Of a DNA stretch of 64,000 bases, positions 16,352-25,566 are shown one piece after another. Source of the stretch: Croceitalea dokdonensis DOKDO 023 (GTDB lineage: Bacteria; Bacteroidota; Bacteroidia; Flavobacteriales; Flavobacteriaceae); assembly GCF_001306415.1 (NCBI RefSeq), contig NZ_LDJX01000001.1:248001-312000 (forward strand), in the 5' to 3' direction. Each line of letters starts with the position of its first letter. Position 1 is the first letter of the stretch. The notes under the pieces are model-generated. The model saw only the letters and a list, made by a program, of their open reading frames with translations, was not told the DNA's origin and ran no database searches. Made by a program: the position numbers and the translations under genes.

Positions 16352-19312
16352 ATGAAACCAACTCTTTCTTTGTTTTGTATTTTGATGCTTATCGCCTTAA
16401 GTTGCAAAAAACAACCATCAGAGGCTTCATTTGAAGCCACTTCCCATACGGATGCAAACGGCTTTAGCTATGAAACGGTATCCAATGACCCAACAGGTCT
16501 ACGTTTGTATACCTTGGACAATGGGTTAAAGGTGTATCTAAGCCAAAACAGGTCGGAACCAAAAATCCAGACATTTATCCCCGTGCGTGCCGGTTCTGTG
16601 TACGATCCAAAGGACAATACCGGTCTAGCCCATTATCTGGAGCATATGGTGTTTAAGGGCACGGACAAAATAGGCACACAGGATTGGGAGGCGGAGAAGG
16701 TGTTGTTGGATAGTATTTCCCATTTGTATGAACTGCACAAGGCTACCACGGACACGGACAAAAAGCTTGAATTGTACAAGCAAATTGACAAAGTTTCTTT
16801 AGAGGCCTCTACCATTTCCATTGCCAACGAATATGATAAAATGGTGAGTTCCTTGGGTGCAGAGGGTACCAATGCTTGGACTTGGCATGAGGAAACCGTT
16901 TACGTTAACAAAATTCCAAGCAATGCCTTGGACAAGTGGCTTCATGTGGAAAGTGAGCGCTTTAGCAAATTGGTACTTCGTATTTTTCATACGGAACTAG
17001 AGGCGGTATATGAAGAATTCAATAGGGGTCAGGACAGCGATTTTAGAAGGGCCAATTATGCCATGAACGATGCATTGTTCCCTACACATCCTTACGGCCA
17101 GCAAACTACCATTGGAACGTCGGAACATTTAAAAAATCCGTCCATGGTTGCTATCCATGATTATTTTAACACCTATTACGTGCCCAATAATATGGCCGTA
17201 ATCCTTGTGGGAGATCTGGATTTTGAAGAAACCATTAAAAAGGTGAACAATGCCTTTGGGAATTTTGAACATAAAGAGGTAAACCATCCAATACGGCCAA
17301 CGGAACAACCTATTGCCGAGATTGTGGAACGTGAGGTATTTGGTCCTGAAAATGAGAGTTTGAATCTTGCCTTCCGGTCAAAAGGAATAGGTTCCGAGGA
17401 TGAGATAAAGATAAAGCTCATTGATATGATTTTGAACAATTCTGCCGCGGGCCTTATTGATCTTAATCTCAATAAAAAACAAAAAGTACAGCAAGCAGGT
17501 TCCTATACCCAATTCCTAAATGATTATGGAATGCATATGTTCTATGGAAATCCAAAATCTGGACAGTCTTTGGAAGAGGTGAGGGATTTGATTCTTGGAC
17601 AGATAGAGGAGGTTAAAAAAGGAAATTTTGAAGATTGGTTGTTAGAGGCGGTCATCAATGACCTTAAATTAAGCCAAATGCAAAGCTATGAGGAGGCCTC
17701 CAACGTGGCTTATGATTATGTAAATGCCTTTGTCCATTTTCAAGATTGGAAAGATAGAGTAGGCCTATTTGAGGCGATGAAAAAAATATCCAAACAAGAA
17801 TTGGTGGATTTTGCCAATTCTTTTTATGCGGACAATTACGCTGTGGTGTATAAGCGACAAGGGGAAGTGAAAGATTTGGTCAAGGTAGAAAACCCAGGAA
17901 TCACCCCAATTGAGCTGAACAGGGATAAAAAATCCGCTTTTGTAGCCGAGTTTGAAGCAATGGAGATGCCGGAACTCCAACCAAGTTTTATAGATTTTCA
18001 GGAGGCTATTGTCACTTCATCCGTTGGTTCAGGTCTAGAAATGGCCTACATCCAAAATAAGGTCAACGACCTAATGGAGCTGAATATTATTTTTGATATG
18101 GGAACGGACCATGACAAAAAGCTTGGATTGGCCATGAATTACCTTTCTTATTTGGGTACGGATTCCCTTTCACCGGAAGAGGTGAGCAAGGAGTTTTACA
18201 AGCTTGGTGTGGATTATGGTGTAAACCCTCGTAGGGACCAAACGGTAATTTATCTCCGTGGCCTTAGGGAAAATTTGGACAAAGGTCTTCAGTTGTTAGA
18301 AAATCTTTTGGATAATGCTGTGGCGGACCAAGCCACTTATGATAAATTGGTGCTGTCGATTGCAAAAGAGCGAGAGGATATTAAAGCGAACAAGGACCAG
18401 ATTCTATGGAATGGGCTCTTCAATTACGGTGTTTATGGGGAAGCTTCAAGACTACGTGATATTTATACCATAGCGGAATTAAAAGCCATGAACCCATCAG
18501 AATTGGTAGAGAAGATAAAAATGATTAAGAAATACAGGCACAGGTTCCTGTATTATGGCAAGGATTTGGCAGAGGCACAGGATGCGTTGGCCAATCACCA
18601 CAACACGGGGGATTTTATGCCATATCCAGAGAAACGGGAATTTGACTATCGAGAAACTGGCGATAATGTGTTTTTTGTGGATTATGATATGGTACAGGCA
18701 GAACTGCTCTTTTTGGCGAAGGGTCCAACCTTTGACCCCAAAAAGGAAGCGGCTGCCAGACTTTTTAATGTATATTTTGGCAGTGGGCTATCTTCTATTG
18801 TATTTCAAGAGCTTAGGGAATCCAAGTCTTTGGCCTATTCCGCATTTGCCCAACACAGCAGTGCAAGGGTGGCAGGAGACCCAAATTACACCTATGCCTA
18901 CATTGGAACACAGGCCAATAAATTGGAACAGGCGGTTTCTTCCATGATGGAGCTGATGCGAAATATGCCAGAGGCCACAGATAATTTTAAGGCTGCCAAG
19001 GAATCCATGTTAAAACAAATGGCTGCCAAACGTACGACCAAGACCGATATCTTTTGGCAGTATGAGTCGTTACAAAAACAAGGGATAGAACAAAACAACA
19101 GCGAGGATATTTATAACGCCATTAAGGAAATGACCTTTGAGGACCTTTCGCAATTTTTTAGGGAAAGTATAAAAGATGGTAGTTATGACGTCATGGTCAT
19201 CGCTAACAAAAATGATGTTGATGTGCAAACTTTAACGGCTTTGGGTAAAGTACAAGAGCTGGATGTAGATTATCTCTTTAACTATGAAAAGCCATTGCCC
19301 ATCAAGGATTAA
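16352..19312 (+). CDS. M16-family zinc metallopeptidase lipoprotein (insulinase/pitrilysin type)
   Basis: A large (986 aa) two-lobed M16 peptidase. The N-terminus is a lipoprotein signal, with LIALSCKK placing the acylated Cys at 18, so it is a periplasmic or outer-membrane lipoprotein. The inverted zinc motif HxxEH is His94-Glu98 region (HYLEHMVFKG), with a downstream Glu (ELEAVYEEFNRG) as third ligand. The middle has the R/Y-type M16 substrate site, and the C-terminal lobe lacks HxxEH, as expected for the inactive half. It probably degrades peptides in the periplasm or at the surface. It is followed 27 bases later by fabG. Confidence 0.92.
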   Translation: MKPTLSLFCILMLIALSCKKQPSEASFEATSHTDANGFSYETVSNDPTGLRLYTLDNGLKVYLSQNRSEPKIQTFIPVRAGSVYDPKDNTGLAHYLEHMVFKGTDKIGTQDWEAEKVLLDSISHLYELHKATTDTDKKLELYKQIDKVSLEASTISIANEYDKMVSSLGAEGTNAWTWHEETVYVNKIPSNALDKWLHVESERFSKLVLRIFHTELEAVYEEFNRGQDSDFRRANYAMNDALFPTHPYGQQTTIGTSEHLKNPSMVAIHDYFNTYYVPNNMAVILVGDLDFEETIKKVNNAFGNFEHKEVNHPIRPTEQPIAEIVEREVFGPENESLNLAFRSKGIGSEDEIKIKLIDMILNNSAAGLIDLNLNKKQKVQQAGSYTQFLNDYGMHMFYGNPKSGQSLEEVRDLILGQIEEVKKGNFEDWLLEAVINDLKLSQMQSYEEASNVAYDYVNAFVHFQDWKDRVGLFEAMKKISKQELVDFANSFYADNYAVVYKRQGEVKDLVKVENPGITPIELNRDKKSAFVAEFEAMEMPELQPSFIDFQEAIVTSSVGSGLEMAYIQNKVNDLMELNIIFDMGTDHDKKLGLAMNYLSYLGTDSLSPEEVSKEFYKLGVDYGVNPRRDQTVIYLRGLRENLDKGLQLLENLLDNAVADQATYDKLVLSIAKEREDIKANKDQILWNGLFNYGVYGEASRLRDIYTIAELKAMNPSELVEKIKMIKKYRHRFLYYGKDLAEAQDALANHHNTGDFMPYPEKREFDYRETGDNVFFVDYDMVQAELLFLAKGPTFDPKKEAAARLFNVYFGSGLSSIVFQELRESKSLAYSAFAQHSSARVAGDPNYTYAYIGTQANKLEQAVSSMMELMRNMPEATDNFKAAKESMLKQMAAKRTTKTDIFWQYESLQKQGIEQNNSEDIYNAIKEMTFEDLSQFFRESIKDGSYDVMVIANKNDVDVQTLTALGKVQELDVDYLFNYEKPLPIKD

Positions 19313-19339
19313 AACAAAAGACGAATTAATATACAACCT

Positions 19340-20086
19340 ATGAAACTATTACAAGACAAAAACGTAATCATCACCGGTGCCAGTAGGGGCATAGGCATGG
19401 GCATTGCCAAGGTCTTTGCCTCCAACGGTGCCAACGTCGCCTTTACCTACAGTTCCAGCGAAGCCCCTGCATTGGCCCTTGAAAAGGAACTAGCTAAAGA
19501 AGGGGTAAAAGCCAAGGCATATAAAAGCAACGCCGCAAGTTTTGAAGCTGCGGAACAGCTGGTACAAGAGGTGCTAAATGATTTTGGGGGAATTGATGTG
19601 TTGATCAACAATGCCGGTATTACCAAGGATAACCTTTTGATGCGCATGGCTGAGGACGATTTTGACACGGTGATAGAAATAAACCTGAAATCCGTATTTA
19701 ACATGACCAAGGCTGTGCAACGTACCTTTTTAAAACAACGCAAAGGCTCCATTATCAACATGAGCAGTGTGGTAGGGGTAAAAGGTAATGCGGGACAGAC
19801 CAACTATGCGGCTTCCAAGGCAGGAATGATTGGTTTTACAAAATCAGTGGCCCTTGAACTGGGCTCGCGTAACATCCGATGCAATGCCATAGCCCCAGGT
19901 TTTATAGAAACGGAAATGACCGACAAATTGGATGAGAAGACCGTACAGGGTTGGAGGGAAGGTATTCCACTAAAACGCGGGGGTTCGCCAGAAGACGTGG
20001 CCAACGCTTGTTTGTTCTTTGCGTCTGATCTTTCCGCTTACGTTACAGGACAAGTTTTGAACGTAGACGGTGGAATGCTCACCTAA
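19340..20086 (+). CDS. fabG: FabG, 3-oxoacyl-ACP reductase
   Basis: FabG reduces 3-oxoacyl-ACP with NADPH in fatty-acid elongation. The 248-residue classical SDR shows the cofactor motif TGASRGIGMGIA, NNAG (INNAGITKDNLLMRM), the catalytic Ser (INMSSVVG), and YxxxK (YAASKAG), followed by IAPGFIETEMTD and the FabG-type ending VTGQVLNVDGGM. ITKDNLLMRM is typical of true FabG as opposed to general SDRs. It lies apart from other fab genes, next to an M16 peptidase and a VWA-like protein, 15 bases before the latter. Confidence 0.93.
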   Translation: MKLLQDKNVIITGASRGIGMGIAKVFASNGANVAFTYSSSEAPALALEKELAKEGVKAKAYKSNAASFEAAEQLVQEVLNDFGGIDVLINNAGITKDNLLMRMAEDDFDTVIEINLKSVFNMTKAVQRTFLKQRKGSIINMSSVVGVKGNAGQTNYAASKAGMIGFTKSVALELGSRNIRCNAIAPGFIETEMTDKLDEKTVQGWREGIPLKRGGSPEDVANACLFFASDLSAYVTGQVLNVDGGMLT

Positions 20087-20101
20087 AACTAACCAATTTT
20101 A

Positions 20102-22129
20102 ATGCAAGCAAGCTCCATGTTTTTTGTCGTTTTAGCCGTTTTGTTGGCTTTTGGAATTGCTTGGTTTCAATATTCAAAAAAAGCCATACCCAAAAAATTG
20201 GCCCGGTTACTGGCCGGGCTTCGTTTTTTTAGTGTGCTGGGTTTACTTTTATTGCTCATCAATCCGCAACTGGAAAAAAATGAGTTTTCCATAGAAAAAC
20301 CCATGTTAACCGTTCTTGCGGATAATACCGAGTCCATAGCCTATTTGGAGGGGCAGAACAGCTTAGCACAAGTTTTTGAAAGCCTTACCCAAGACGCTGA
20401 TTTGCAGGAACGCTTTCAGCTCAATTCCTTTGTTTTTGGTGACAAGTTGGGTGCACCAGATAGTTTGTCCTTTGATGCCCAAGTGTCCGATATTAGTAAG
20501 GCCCTAAAGACCATCCAAGATACCGGAGGCACGGGCAATGAAGCCATCGTCCTTTTGACCGATGGTAACCAAACCCTTGGCGCAGATTATTCTTTTTTAA
20601 ATTTTAGACCCAATATTACCATTTATCCCGTGGTAATTGGTGATACCACCAAGGTAGATGATCTTTCCATAACCAACGTCAATGTAAATACCTATGCCTT
20701 CCTTAAAAATAAATTTCCGGTAGAGGCTACGGTGGTCTATTCTGGGGAGGAACGGGTCCAAAAAGAATTCACCATTCGTCTGGACAATACCATAGTATAT
20801 AAGGAATCCCTTAACTTTTCGGCCCAGGACAATACCAAAACCATTAATACCCTTATAGCGGCTTCGCGGGTGGGGGTCAAAAACTTGCAGATAAGTATAG
20901 CTACTTTAACGCAGGAAAAAAATACGGCGAACAATACACGTGTGGCTGCAATAGAGGTAATAGATGAGAAGACCAAGGTTAGTCTTGTTTCCGATATCAA
21001 ACATCCAGATTTAGGATTATTTATAAAATCCATAGAAGCCAATGAACAGCGTAAGGTAACGGTTTACAAATCCGGCATGGCGGATAGCCAGATGGAAGAA
21101 ACCGATGTATTTATCCTCTATCAACCAACAAACGCTTTTAAATCTGTTTTTGACCATATCAAAAAAAGTGGTGCCGGCTGCCTTATTGTTACGGGTACAC
21201 AAACAGATTGGCGTTTTTTAAGCCAGATAGCCCCTGGGGTTTCCAAAACCCCCTTTAATCAATATGAGGAAATTCTTCCTGTTAAGAACAACGGTTTTTC
21301 ATCTTTTGATATTTCAGCGTTTTCTATGGAAGGTTTCCCACCCTTAAACTCGGTTTTGGGAGAGTTGTCCGTAGAAGGGAAACCCGATATTTTGGCCTAC
21401 CAAAACATTAAGGGAACCACCTTGGAATCCCCCTTGTTCTTTATCAAGGAAGACGGTGCTAAAAAAGCCTACCTCCTTGGCGAGAACGTTTGGAAATGGA
21501 GGGTACAGACCTACAGGAATACTGGGAGTTTTGAGAGTTTTGATAATTTTGTGGACCAATTGATGCTCTATCTTACGGATAACCAAAGAAAAGAACGTCT
21601 AAATGTGCGTTATGAGCGTTTGTATGGGCCAGAGGTGACCCCGGTCATATCGGCCGCTTTTTTTGATAAAAGTTATCGTTTTGTTTCGGATGCAAGTGTA
21701 ATGATTTCCATAACAGATGAAAAAACGGCTACCATACGCAGTTTCCCCATGCTTTTGACCGGTACCAATTATACCGCGGATATAGCTGACCTACCCGCTG
21801 GTAATTATTCCTTTATCGTGACGGTAGAAAATACCAATTATTCAAAAAAGGGGAGTTTTAAAGTTTTGGATTTTGCGTTGGAAGAGCAGTTCACCTCCGC
21901 AAATGATGAAAAACTCCTACAATTGGCGGAATCAACAGGAGGTACTTTGGTGTACAAAGATGGTGTGTCTGAGCTAACTAATTTATTGTCAACCGATTCT
22001 AAGTACGTACCTATTCAAAAAACCACTAAAATTAAGGTATCTTTAATAGATTTTAGGTGGCTTTTATTGTTCTTGGTCATTACCTTAGCGGTGGAATGGT
22101 TTGTATTAAAATATAACGGATTATTATAA
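20102..22129 (+). CDS. Membrane-anchored VWA/BatA-like protein of unknown function
   Basis: I do not know a specific function. The 675-residue protein has two N-terminal membrane segments (FFVVLAVLLAFGIAWF and LRFFSVLGLLLLLINP), a long periplasmic-type region and one C-terminal membrane segment (WLLLFLVITLAVEWFVL). The first soluble part looks like a VWA-type fold: LTVLADNTESIAYL in the place of the metal-site strand, then AIVLLTDGNQTLG. After beta-rich repeats, DVFILYQPT...GAGCLIVTGT resembles a class I glutamine-amidotransferase-like fold seen in BatA-like proteins. It lies between fabG and a prohibitin-like gene with short gaps, so it is probably co-transcribed with them. Confidence 0.75.
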   Translation: MQASSMFFVVLAVLLAFGIAWFQYSKKAIPKKLARLLAGLRFFSVLGLLLLLINPQLEKNEFSIEKPMLTVLADNTESIAYLEGQNSLAQVFESLTQDADLQERFQLNSFVFGDKLGAPDSLSFDAQVSDISKALKTIQDTGGTGNEAIVLLTDGNQTLGADYSFLNFRPNITIYPVVIGDTTKVDDLSITNVNVNTYAFLKNKFPVEATVVYSGEERVQKEFTIRLDNTIVYKESLNFSAQDNTKTINTLIAASRVGVKNLQISIATLTQEKNTANNTRVAAIEVIDEKTKVSLVSDIKHPDLGLFIKSIEANEQRKVTVYKSGMADSQMEETDVFILYQPTNAFKSVFDHIKKSGAGCLIVTGTQTDWRFLSQIAPGVSKTPFNQYEEILPVKNNGFSSFDISAFSMEGFPPLNSVLGELSVEGKPDILAYQNIKGTTLESPLFFIKEDGAKKAYLLGENVWKWRVQTYRNTGSFESFDNFVDQLMLYLTDNQRKERLNVRYERLYGPEVTPVISAAFFDKSYRFVSDASVMISITDEKTATIRSFPMLLTGTNYTADIADLPAGNYSFIVTVENTNYSKKGSFKVLDFALEEQFTSANDEKLLQLAESTGGTLVYKDGVSELTNLLSTDSKYVPIQKTTKIKVSLIDFRWLLLFLVITLAVEWFVLKYNGLL

Positions 22130-22140
22130 ATATTTAAATT

Positions 22141-22956
22141 ATGGATAGATTACCAAAGATTGCCTTACCCGTGGTCTTCATTGCGATTTTAGCTATTATT
22201 TTGATTTCAAAATCGGCCATCACCATTGGATCTGGTGAAGCCGGAGTGCTTTATAAAACTTTTGGTGGTGGTGTGGTTACGGATGAACCGCCTTTAGGGG
22301 AAGGTTTCCATATTGTGGCGCCATGGAACAAAGTATATGTTTACGAAGTACGCCAACAAGAGGTATTTGAAAAAATGAATGTTCTTTCCAGTAATGGATT
22401 GGATATTAAATTGGATGGCTCCGCTTGGTTTCAACCCAAGTACGCTGAGCTTGGCAAGTTGCACCAAGAAAAAGGGGAAGATTACGTACAACGGGTGTTG
22501 TTGCCCACCATTAGGTCTGCGGCAAGGTCCGTTGTTGGCCGTTATACCCCGGAGCAACTTTATTCCAGTAAGAGGGATGCCATCCAGGCCGAAATCTTTG
22601 AGGAGACCAAACGCATCGTGGATGATGAATATATTCAGCTGAATGAGTTTTTGGTGCGGGACGTTACCTTGCCCCCAACCATAAAAGATGCCATTGAGCG
22701 TAAATTAAAGCAGGAACAGGAATCCTTGGAATATGAATTTAGGCTTGTTACCGCTGAAAAGGAAGCGGAAAAGGTGAGGATTGAAGCACAGGGTAAGGCA
22801 GATGCCAACCGTATTTTGAGTGCTTCCCTTACGGATAAAATCCTTAAGGATAAAGGAATTGATGCTACCTTGGAGCTTTCCAAATCACCCAACTCCAAAG
22901 TGGTGGTCGTAGGCTCTGGAGGTGATGGCCTGCCATTAATCCTAGGAAATAACTAG
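22141..22956 (+). CDS. Prohibitin/SPFH-family membrane protein
   Basis: A 271-residue SPFH-domain protein. One N-terminal membrane segment (ALPVVFIAILAIILIS) is followed by the SPFH domain: GSGEAGVLYKTFGGGV, EGFHIVAPWNKVYVYEVRQQ, and RSAARSVVGRYTPEQLYSSK, which is the prohibitin signature. A Lys/Glu-rich coiled coil (about 180-225, VTAEKEAEKVRIEAQGKADA) would drive ring oligomerisation. Such proteins form membrane microdomain scaffolds and often associate with FtsH; no ftsH is nearby. It starts 11 bases after the VWA-like gene. Confidence 0.9.
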   Translation: MDRLPKIALPVVFIAILAIILISKSAITIGSGEAGVLYKTFGGGVVTDEPPLGEGFHIVAPWNKVYVYEVRQQEVFEKMNVLSSNGLDIKLDGSAWFQPKYAELGKLHQEKGEDYVQRVLLPTIRSAARSVVGRYTPEQLYSSKRDAIQAEIFEETKRIVDDEYIQLNEFLVRDVTLPPTIKDAIERKLKQEQESLEYEFRLVTAEKEAEKVRIEAQGKADANRILSASLTDKILKDKGIDATLELSKSPNSKVVVVGSGGDGLPLILGNN

Positions 22957-22967
22957 TAAATGCTTTT

Positions 22968-22994
22968 TTGTGTAAAAATTAAATTTTAATTTTA
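22968..22994 (+). promoter_or_regulatory. Candidate promoter of the his operon
   Basis: TTG (22968-22970) and TAATTTTA (22987-22994) are 16 bases apart, matching the Bacteroidota -33/-7 pattern at 7 of 8 positions of TAnnTTTG. Transcription would start near 23000, placing the leader ORF at the very 5' end of the mRNA. Confidence 0.45.
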
Positions 22995-23001
22995 CGCCAT
23001 A

Positions 23002-23055
23002 ATGAAAAACAGAACGTCACATCATCATATTCATTACTGCGCTCAGGCGAGGTAA
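23002..23055 (+). CDS. Histidine-rich leader peptide (his attenuator)
   Basis: A 17-codon ORF reads MKNRTSHHHIHYCAQAR and then TAA. Four of its codons are His (CAT), three in a row, and it lies 185 bases before hisG and just before an intrinsic terminator. This is the arrangement of a his leader: scarcity of charged tRNA-His would stall the ribosome on the CAT codons and change folding of the following RNA. The mechanism is well established in enterobacteria; here it is inferred from layout. A 7-bp hairpin (TATTTTG 23059-23065 with CAAAATA 23073-23079) separates the ORF from the terminator. Confidence 0.8.
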   Translation: MKNRTSHHHIHYCAQAR

Positions 23056-23086
23056 GGATATTTTGTGTGATTCAAAATACTATTAG

Positions 23087-23116
23087 ACCCGTTTGAGTAA
23101 TCAGACGGGTTTTTTG
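23087..23116 (+). terminator. Attenuator terminator of the his operon
   Basis: ACCCGTTTGA (23087-23096) pairs with TCAGACGGGT (23101-23110), a 10-bp stem with one G-T pair and a 4-base loop, followed by six T. It lies between the His-rich leader ORF and hisG. ATTACT inside the leader (23033-23038) could pair with AGTAAT in the terminator loop (23096-23101) as a competing fold. Confidence 0.75.
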
Positions 23117-23186
23117 TTTTCACTTTTGTGAAGGCACTTAGAGGAATAGGGTAAAAGCGAAATTATTGTTTTAGGAAGAGTAACGT

Positions 23187-24041
23187 ATGAACATCAGAAT
23201 TGCAATTCAAAAAAGCGGTCGGCTCAATGAAGATTCTTTGAAAATCCTTAAAGAAGCAGGAATTTCCATTGATAATGGGAAAGACCAATTAAAGGCAACG
23301 GCCAGAAACTTCCCTATGGAGGTCTTTTATTTAAGAAACGGGGATATTCCCCAATATTTGCGGGATGGGGTAGTAGACATCGCCATTATAGGGGAGAACG
23401 TGTTGATTGAAAAAGGCGAGGGGATTTCCATTGCGGAGAAACTTGGCTTTTCTAAATGCAAGGTTTCCCTTGCGGTTCCAAAATCGGTGACCTATACATC
23501 GGTTCAGGATTTTCATGGTAAACGTATTGCCACCTCTTATCCCAATACCGTAAAGCAGTATTTGGATAAACATGGGGTTTCTGCGGATTTGCATATCATT
23601 AATGGGTCTGTGGAGATAGCCCCTAATATTGGGCTGGCGGACGGTATTTGTGATATTGTTTCCAGCGGAAGTACTTTGTTTAAAAACGGCTTAAAGGAGG
23701 TAGAGGTGATGTTAAAAAGTGAGGCCGTACTGGCAGTTTCACCAAAAATCAATGACATTCGCTCGGGCTTGCTAAAAAAACTCCAGTTTAGGTTGCAATC
23801 CGTATTGCGAGCAAGAGAATCCAAATATGTGTTGTTGAATGCGCCCAATGCAAAGTTGGAGGCCATTCTTAAACTTTTGCCCGGTATGCGCAGCCCTACG
23901 GTTTTGCCTTTAGCGGAGGAAGGTTGGAGTTCTGTCCATACGGTAATTCATAAAGACAAGTTTTGGGAGGTCATAGATGAATTAAAAGCCTCCGGAGCGG
24001 AGGGAATCTTAGTTTGTCCAATAGAAAAAATGGTCTTATAG
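23187..24041 (+). CDS. hisG: ATP phosphoribosyltransferase, long form
   Basis: HisG condenses ATP with PRPP, the first and feedback-controlled step of histidine synthesis. The 284 residues match the long form, which has its own C-terminal regulatory domain and needs no HisZ. Recognisable blocks are IRIAIQKSGRLNEDSL at the N-terminus, DVVDIAIIGENVLIE-like substrate loop (GVVDIAIIGEN), the PRPP-binding region ADGICDIVSSGSTLFKNGL, and the regulatory domain LLPGMRSPTVLPLAEEGW. It is the first structural gene of the operon, preceded by the His-rich leader and terminator, and therefore probably regulated both by attenuation and by histidine binding. Confidence 0.96.
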   Translation: MNIRIAIQKSGRLNEDSLKILKEAGISIDNGKDQLKATARNFPMEVFYLRNGDIPQYLRDGVVDIAIIGENVLIEKGEGISIAEKLGFSKCKVSLAVPKSVTYTSVQDFHGKRIATSYPNTVKQYLDKHGVSADLHIINGSVEIAPNIGLADGICDIVSSGSTLFKNGLKEVEVMLKSEAVLAVSPKINDIRSGLLKKLQFRLQSVLRARESKYVLLNAPNAKLEAILKLLPGMRSPTVLPLAEEGWSSVHTVIHKDKFWEVIDELKASGAEGILVCPIEKMVL

Positions 24042-24124
24042 GGTTAAAACGTCTTTCTCTAAAAGCATATAATCGGATCATAAAATCAGCGGACTCAATT
24101 CTTTTTAAAAATAAGAACTAGGCA

Positions 24125-25408
24125 ATGAAAACATTTATTAATCCCAATAGAGACCAATGGGCCAGCATATTGTCCAGGCCCACACAAACTTTTGACGCCA
24201 TAGAACCTATTGTAGCAAAGGTGTTTACTGCCGTTAAGGCGGAAGGTGACATTGCCGTCCAACGCTACACTAAAGAATTCGATGGGGTTATCTTGGATGG
24301 TGCTGCTGTAAGCAAACAGGAAATAGAGGCAGCTACGGCTTTGTTGGATAAGGAACTAAAAACTGCCATTACGCTTGCCAAGGCCAATATTGAAAAATTC
24401 CATAAAGCCCAAAGAACAGGTCCAGTTTCAGTAGAGACTATGCCCGGTGTATCTTGTTGGCAGGAGAAAAGGCCCATCCAAAAAGTGGGTTTGTACATTC
24501 CCGGTGGTACGGCCCCATTGTTCTCAACTATTTTGATGCTTGCCGTTCCCGCACAAATTGCAGGTTGTGAAGAGATTGTATTGTGCAGCCCGCCCAATAA
24601 AGAAGGAAAGTTACATCCAGCTATTCTATACACCGCACAATTATGTGGTGTTACCAAGATATTTAAAGTAGGGGGTATCCAAGCGATAGCGGCAATGACC
24701 TTTGGTACGCAAACCATTCCAAAGACTTATAAGTTATTTGGCCCTGGTAATCAGTATGTGACGGTTGCCAAGCAGTATGCCACCAAGCTGGGGGTGGCCA
24801 TAGATATGCCCGCAGGTCCAAGCGAACTGCTCGTGGTTGCGGATGATACGGCCAATCCTGCATTTGTGGCCTCGGACCTGTTGAGTCAGGCAGAGCATGG
24901 TGCAGATAGTCAGGTCATCTTGGTTTCTACCTCAAAAGGGTTACTTTCAAAAGTGGAACGGGAGCTTCAAATTCAAATTCAGGATTTGCCGCGCAGGGAC
25001 ATTGCCCAAAAAGCAATGAATCATAGCAAAATCATTTTTGTAGATGATGATAGCACGGCATTGGAATTGATTAATGCCTACGGACCTGAACATTACATTG
25101 TTTGCGTGGAAAACGAGGACTATTACCTCAAGAACACCATCAACGCAGGTTCTGTCTTTATCGGGAACTATACCCCGGAAAGTGCCGGGGATTATGCATC
25201 GGGCACCAACCATACCTTACCCACCAATGGCTTTGCCAAACAGTATAGTGGTGTAAATTTGGATAGTTTTATGAAGAGCATGACCTTTCAGAAAATATCG
25301 GCACAGGGAATTCGCAATTTAGGTACCGCCGTGGAACACATGGCTGCGGCAGAGGGCTTGGACGCCCACAAAAATGCCGTGACCTTACGTCTTAGGAGTT
25401 TGGATTAA
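24125..25408 (+). CDS. hisD: Histidinol dehydrogenase
   Basis: HisD is the zinc enzyme that oxidises histidinol to histidine in two NAD-dependent steps, the end of the pathway. The 427-residue length is normal. Key blocks: KVGLYIPGGTAPLFSTILML, FGPGNQYVTVAK, the zinc-site Gln and His in LLSQAEHGADSQ, and SAGDYASGTNHTLPTNG with further catalytic and metal residues. It follows hisG by 83 bases and precedes hisC by 158 bases; neither gap shows a terminator, so co-transcription is likely. Confidence 0.96.
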   Translation: MKTFINPNRDQWASILSRPTQTFDAIEPIVAKVFTAVKAEGDIAVQRYTKEFDGVILDGAAVSKQEIEAATALLDKELKTAITLAKANIEKFHKAQRTGPVSVETMPGVSCWQEKRPIQKVGLYIPGGTAPLFSTILMLAVPAQIAGCEEIVLCSPPNKEGKLHPAILYTAQLCGVTKIFKVGGIQAIAAMTFGTQTIPKTYKLFGPGNQYVTVAKQYATKLGVAIDMPAGPSELLVVADDTANPAFVASDLLSQAEHGADSQVILVSTSKGLLSKVERELQIQIQDLPRRDIAQKAMNHSKIIFVDDDSTALELINAYGPEHYIVCVENEDYYLKNTINAGSVFIGNYTPESAGDYASGTNHTLPTNGFAKQYSGVNLDSFMKSMTFQKISAQGIRNLGTAVEHMAAAEGLDAHKNAVTLRLRSLD

Positions 25409-25566
25409 GTTTTAAAGCAAACGTATGGAAACAACGGATGGCAGGGTTAGCATCGAATGGAAATAAAAAGGGTTAAAACAAAATTAGAACGCTAGAAAAG
25501 GACTATTGCCCAGTTAGTTTACCGGTTATTGGCTTACATTTTTCACAAAAGTATGGATACAACGCA

